Below are positions 5,816-8,668 of a stretch of DNA of 8,668 nucleotides, piece by piece. The notes below the pieces were generated by a model. The model was not told the origin of the DNA, searched no databases, and saw nothing but the letters and a program-made list of their open reading frames with translations. Numbering within the stretch: the first letter of the stretch is position 1; the number at the start of each line of letters is the position of its first letter. A program made the translations under genes and the position numbers. Source of the stretch: Brachybacterium sp. (GTDB lineage Bacteria; Actinomycetota; Actinomycetes; Actinomycetales; Dermabacteraceae); NCBI GenBank assembly GCA_027322375.1, contig DAHVRS010000510.1, positions 1 to 8,668 on the forward strand, in the 5' to 3' direction.

Positions 5816-7977
5816 GACACCGCCCCGAGGGTGTGCCACAGGAAGGTGTACATGAGCGCGTTCATGCGCGCGGCCTGCTCGTTCGTGGCTGCACCGCCGT
5901 GCCCGCCCTCGATGTTCTCCCAGGAGCGCACGTCGGCGCCGAGCGATTCGAGCGCGGCGGTGAACTTCCGGGCGTGTCCGGGGTGGACCCGGTCATCGCG
6001 GGTGGAGGTGAGGACGAAGGCGGGCGGGTACTGGACCCCCTCGGCGAGCAGGTGGTACGGGCTGAAGGTGCGCACGAACTCCCAGTCCTCGGTGTCCGGG
6101 TCGCCGTACTCCGCCATCCACGACGCACCAGCCAGCAGGTGGCTGTAGCGCTTCATGTCCAGCAGCGGCACCTGGATCACCACGGCCCCGAACAGCTCCG
6201 GATAGCTGGTGAGCATGTTGCCGGTGAGCAGGCCGCCGTTGGAGCCGCCGCGCACCGCGAGGCGGGCCTTGTCGGTGACGCCCCGCTCGATGAGGTCCTC
6301 GGCGACGGCCGCGAAGTCCTCGTAGGCGCGGTGGCGGTTCTCCTTGAGCGCGGCCTGGTGCCAGCGCGGCCCGTACTCGCCGCCGCCGCGGATGTTCGCG
6401 AGCACGTAGGTGCCGCCCCGCTCGAGCCAGGCCTTGCCCACCGCGCCCAGGTAGGCGGGGGTCAGGGAGATCTCGAAGCCGCCGTAGCCGTACAGCAGGG
6501 TGGGGCGCGGCCCGGCATCGCCGTCCACCGCATCGGCCCGGGTGATCTCGAAGTAGGGCACGCGGGTGCCGTCGGCGCTCGTGGTGAAGTGCTGGCTGAC
6601 GTCCAGGCCGCTCGCGTCGAAGCGGGCCGGGGCCTGCTTGATCACCTCGAGCTCGGTGGCCTCACCGCCGCCCGCGACCTCGGCGAGGTCGCCCAGCATG
6701 AGCGTGGTGGGGGTGATGAAGCCGGTGACCGTCACCCACACCTCATCACTCTCCTCGGCGTCCACGGCGGCGACGTCGATCGCGCCCTCGAGCTCGGGGT
6801 AGAGATCGCGCCGCACCCAGTGCCCGTCGGCGTCGCGGGTGTGGACCTCGAGGCGGTGCTGGACGTCCTCGAGGATCGTCAGGACCACGGCGGTGCGGGT
6901 GATGGTCATGTCCTCGAGCGAGGTCGAGTCGGTGGGCTCGAAGAGCATGTGCAGCGTGGGCTCGCCCGCCTGGAACGCGGCGAAGTCGCCGACCACGAGG
7001 GAGCCGGCCGGATAGATGTCCTCCCCCACCTGCCAGTCGGTGCGGGGCGAGAAGATCCCGAGGTCGCGGTGCGCGGTCGCCTCGAGGTCGCGCGGCACGT
7101 CCACTGCGGTGAGGACGGGCGGGGTCTGGCTTCGATCCACGACGTGCACGGTCTGGTCGTAGAAGGCGTGGGCCTCGATGATCCAGTCCCGCTCCCAGCC
7201 GGGAGTGCTGTCGTGGGCGGCGAAGACGGCCATGTCGGTGGCGGCCACCTCGTGGACGAGCTCCGCCTCGTGAAGCGGGGTGCCGCGCCGCCAGATCCGG
7301 GCCTGGCGGGCGTAGCCGGAGGAGGTCATGGTGTCCTCGCCGAAGTCGGTGCAGACCCATACGGTGTCCTCGTCGATCCAGGACAGGGAGCCCTTCGCCT
7401 CGGGGCGCACGAAGCCGCCCTCGGACTCCGGGACGAAGGTGAGGGTCTCGAGGTCGAACTCGCGCGTCACGTCCGCGTCGGAGCCGCCGCGGGACAGGGC
7501 GATCAGGGCGCGCCGGTAGGGCTCGCCCTCGGCCGCGCCGACGGGGCGGAGCAGGCGCGCGCCGTGCCACACCCAGTTCTCGCCCTCGGCCTCGTTCAGG
7601 GCGTCCACGTCCAGCAGCACCTCCCACTCGGGCTCCTCCGTGCGATAGGAGTCCAGGGTCGTGCGGCGCCACAGGCCGCGCTCGTGCTCGGCGTCGGTCC
7701 ACAGGTTGTAGAGGTGCTTCCCGCGCTTGGTGACGCCGGGGATGCGGTCCTTCGCGTCCAGGATCTCGAGGATCTCGCGCTGCAGCGTCGCGGCGAGTCC
7801 CTCCCCGCCCTGGCCGGTAGCGCCTGCAGCGGGATCCGCGACGGCGTCGAGCTCGGTCTCCGCGGCGGCATTGCGCTCGCGCACCCAGTCCAGGGCCTTC
7901 TCGCCGGTGACGTCCTCGAGCCAGGCGTGCGGGTCGGTGGTGCCGTCAGCGGCGGGCAGCTGCGGGGTGGGGGTCAT
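5812..7977 (-). CDS. Prolyl oligopeptidase family serine peptidase (S9)
   Basis: This is a 721-residue cytosolic peptidase, close to the usual ~700 for the family, expected to cut short peptides after proline or a related residue. Seen: an N-terminal segment typical of S9A (DPHAWLEDV, about residues 15-23), a beta-propeller-like region from about 75 to 420, and a C-terminal alpha/beta hydrolase domain. That domain has YGYGGF (496-501, oxyanion Tyr), ANIRGGGEYG (527-536) and RGGSNGG with nucleophile Ser579. STRDDRVHPGH supplies Asp661, with Arg663 matching the substrate-binding Arg of prolyl oligopeptidase, and EGGHGGA supplies His693. The triad is intact and spaced as in the family. No signal peptide is present. 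The ATG at 7977 is chosen over an upstream in-frame start because AGGAG (7983-7987) lies 5 nt before it and the true N-terminal motif follows at once. It overlaps the SRPBCC stop by ATGA, implying translational coupling. Confidence 0.95.
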   Translation of the reverse strand: MTPTPQLPAADGTTDPHAWLEDVTGEKALDWVRERNAAAETELDAVADPAAGATGQGGEGLAATLQREILEILDAKDRIPGVTKRGKHLYNLWTDAEHERGLWRRTTLDSYRTEEPEWEVLLDVDALNEAEGENWVWHGARLLRPVGAAEGEPYRRALIALSRGGSDADVTREFDLETLTFVPESEGGFVRPEAKGSLSWIDEDTVWVCTDFGEDTMTSSGYARQARIWRRGTPLHEAELVHEVAATDMAVFAAHDSTPGWERDWIIEAHAFYDQTVHVVDRSQTPPVLTAVDVPRDLEATAHRDLGIFSPRTDWQVGEDIYPAGSLVVGDFAAFQAGEPTLHMLFEPTDSTSLEDMTITRTAVVLTILEDVQHRLEVHTRDADGHWVRRDLYPELEGAIDVAAVDAEESDEVWVTVTGFITPTTLMLGDLAEVAGGGEATELEVIKQAPARFDASGLDVSQHFTTSADGTRVPYFEITRADAVDGDAGPRPTLLYGYGGFEISLTPAYLGAVGKAWLERGGTYVLANIRGGGEYGPRWHQAALKENRHRAYEDFAAVAEDLIERGVTDKARLAVRGGSNGGLLTGNMLTSYPELFGAVVIQVPLLDMKRYSHLLAGASWMAEYGDPDTEDWEFVRTFSPYHLLAEGVQYPPAFVLTSTRDDRVHPGHARKFTAALESLGADVRSWENIEGGHGGAATNEQAARMNALMYTFLWHTLGAVS

Positions 7978-8543
7978 CGGCTCTCCTGTTCGGTGGTGGT
8001 GAAGTCGGTGAGGGTGCGCTTCCAAGCGCTCTTCCAGGCCTCCCGCTCCTCGGCGGAGGCGAGGGACTTGTGGTCGATGCCGAGGGTGCTGCGCCCCTCG
8101 TCCTTGGCGGTGATGTGCACGGAGACTCGGCTGCCGTCCACGCCGGCGGCGCGCCAGTAACGCCACTTCGGGGTGTCGGAAAGAGTCGGCGCCTTCAGAC
8201 CCAGCTCCCCGCGGCGGGCATCGGTCATGAACGCGTGCCAGCGGTCACGGACTGCGTCCGGGTCTCCGGGCACGGTGCGGGAAGCGGAGGCGGAGAACGT
8301 CCCCTCGCAGCTCTGGCCCACTACGCGGCGGCCGATCACCTGCTCGTAGGCGACGGTCACGCCCTGCGCCCACCAGTCCTCGATATCCCAGCGCTCCACG
8401 AGGAGGCGGGCCAGGGAGGTGTGGTCGAGGTCGCGGCCGCCGGCCCCGTCCAAACGCTCCACCCAGGTGGTCAGCGGGGTCCCGGTCCCGGAGAGGATCC
8501 GGGTGGCATGTGGATGCGTGCCGGGCGACGTCGATGCACTCAT
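7974..8543 (-). CDS. SRPBCC (Bet v 1-like/AHSA1-type) domain protein
   Basis: This 189-residue cytosolic protein has no signal peptide. Residues 16-65 form a small, probably helical N-terminal part with a Trp-rich motif, RWDIEDWWAQGVTVAYEQ (51-68). GRRVVGQSCEGTFSASASRT (71-90) leads into a START/SRPBCC-like domain, running through WRAAGVDGSRVSVHIT (130-145) to a C-terminal helix ending near 180. The pattern resembles actinobacterial 'activator of Hsp90 ATPase/SRPBCC' proteins; such domains bind hydrophobic ligands or partner proteins. The ligand here is unknown, and no catalytic motif is seen. The ATG at 8543 has no Shine-Dalgarno but a TAnnnT hexamer 6 nt upstream, so it is probably leaderless and the first gene of the operon. 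Its stop (7976-7974) overlaps the S9 start by ATGA. Confidence 0.82.
   Translation of the reverse strand: MSASTSPGTHPHATRILSGTGTPLTTWVERLDGAGGRDLDHTSLARLLVERWDIEDWWAQGVTVAYEQVIGRRVVGQSCEGTFSASASRTVPGDPDAVRDRWHAFMTDARRGELGLKAPTLSDTPKWRYWRAAGVDGSRVSVHITAKDEGRSTLGIDHKSLASAEEREAWKSAWKRTLTDFTTTEQESR
7983..7987 (-). promoter_or_regulatory. Ribosome binding site of the S9 peptidase gene
   Basis: AGGAG on the minus strand lies 5 nt before the ATG at 7977, inside the last codons of the SRPBCC gene. It supports 7977 as the start and, with the ATGA overlap, translational coupling of the two genes. Confidence 0.65.
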
Positions 8544-8549
8544 GAGTCC

Positions 8550-8555
8550 AGCCTA
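8550..8555 (-). promoter_or_regulatory. Candidate -10 box of a leaderless operon transcript
   Basis: TAGGCT (minus strand) fits TAnnnT and is followed by six bases and then the ATG at 8543, so transcription would start at or next to the start codon. No Shine-Dalgarno is present. The -35 region around 8573-8578 falls in one copy of an 11-bp direct repeat and does not resemble TTGACA. Confidence 0.5.
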
Positions 8556-8568
8556 CGGGGGCGCGCCG

Positions 8569-8596
8569 GGCGAGGTCCGCCGCTCGGCGAGGTCCG
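8569..8596. repeat. 11-bp direct repeat in the divergent promoter region
   Basis: GGCGAGGTCCG occurs at 8569-8579 and again at 8586-8596, a period of 17 bp, within the 77-bp spacer between two divergent start codons. One copy lies over the expected -35 region of each promoter. It could be a tandem operator or a chance duplication. Confidence 0.5.
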
Positions 8597-8608
8597 TGGT
8601 GGGCGTGG

Positions 8609-8614
8609 AAGACT
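8609..8614 (+). promoter_or_regulatory. Possible -10 box of the right-edge gene
   Basis: AAGACT is followed by six bases and then the ATG at 8621, the same geometry as the opposite-strand TAGGCT box. The first base departs from TAnnnT. GGAAG (8607-8611) could alternatively act as a weak Shine-Dalgarno 9 nt from the ATG, so leaderless versus led initiation is undecided. Confidence 0.25.
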
Positions 8615-8620
8615 GGCCGT

Positions 8621-8668
8621 ATGCGTCGTCGTCATCTCCTGGCCCTCACCCCCGCCGCCGCGCTCGCC
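8621..8668 (+). CDS. N-terminus of a probable exported protein, truncated by the window edge
   Basis: Sixteen codons are visible from ATG at 8621: MRRRHLLALTPAAALA, then the window ends. Three Arg residues followed by Leu/Ala-rich sequence are typical of a signal peptide, possibly of a lipoprotein. The gene is divergent from the SRPBCC-S9-hydrolase operon, with a 77-bp spacer. The product cannot be identified from this much sequence. Confidence 0.55.
   Translation, partial: MRRRHLLALTPAAALA

Noticed and set aside
3975..5855. A 626-codon plus-strand frame opposite the alpha/beta hydrolase
   Set aside because: It runs through an intergenic region and antisense to a well-supported gene, without a ribosome binding site or domain.
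5656..8160. An 834-codon open frame on the plus strand opposite the S9 and neighbouring genes
   Set aside because: It is antisense to genes with intact catalytic motifs, has a His/Gly/Val/Arg-biased composition with no recognisable domain, and is the expected shadow of high G/C at third positions.

Overview
The window is very GC-rich, with strong G/C at third codon positions and long spurious open frames on both strands. Its protein families are a PA-domain subtilase, a DUF2079 membrane protein, an S9 prolyl-oligopeptidase and a TAP-like alpha/beta hydrolase. Several genes have TAnnnT hexamers 6-7 nt upstream of a start codon with no Shine-Dalgarno. Together these point to a high-GC actinobacterium, probably of the Micrococcales (something like Brachybacterium). 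That genus guess is an inference from style, not from a marker gene.

Layout. (1) Positions 1-1481, minus strand: the N-terminal 493 residues of a secreted subtilisin-like protease whose catalytic-Ser end lies outside the window. (2) Positions 1482-1678: a divergent intergenic region with a near-consensus Crp/GlxR-type cAMP-receptor site (TGTGA-N6-TCACC). (3) Positions 1679-3181, plus strand: a DUF2079 polytopic membrane protein, probably read from a leaderless mRNA. (4) Positions 3249-4139, minus strand, convergent to it: a Ser/Gly/Thr-rich low-complexity envelope protein with an N-terminal hydrophobic anchor. It has its own candidate promoter, and a long imperfect hairpin overlaps the -10 box and 5' UTR. 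(5) Positions 4320-8543, minus strand: a tightly packed operon running SRPBCC protein, then S9 prolyl-oligopeptidase, then alpha/beta hydrolase. (6) Position 8621 to the right edge, plus strand: the first 16 codons of a divergent gene that looks like an exported protein.

The operon is the most interesting part. The first two genes are joined by an ATGA stop/start overlap. The gap between the second and third genes is exactly bridged by a 19-codon mini-ORF. It begins at a GTGA overlap with the S9 stop and ends at a GTGA overlap with the hydrolase start. The hydrolase itself has Gly where the nucleophile Ser of the G-x-S-x-G elbow should be, although its Asp and His positions look intact. It may therefore be a pseudo-enzyme.

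I see no mobile element, CRISPR array, tRNA or rRNA, and no clear new defence or biosynthetic system. Most of the window looks like ordinary chromosomal genes for secreted and envelope proteins and for peptide degradation. No gene-free stretch exceeds 300 bases.
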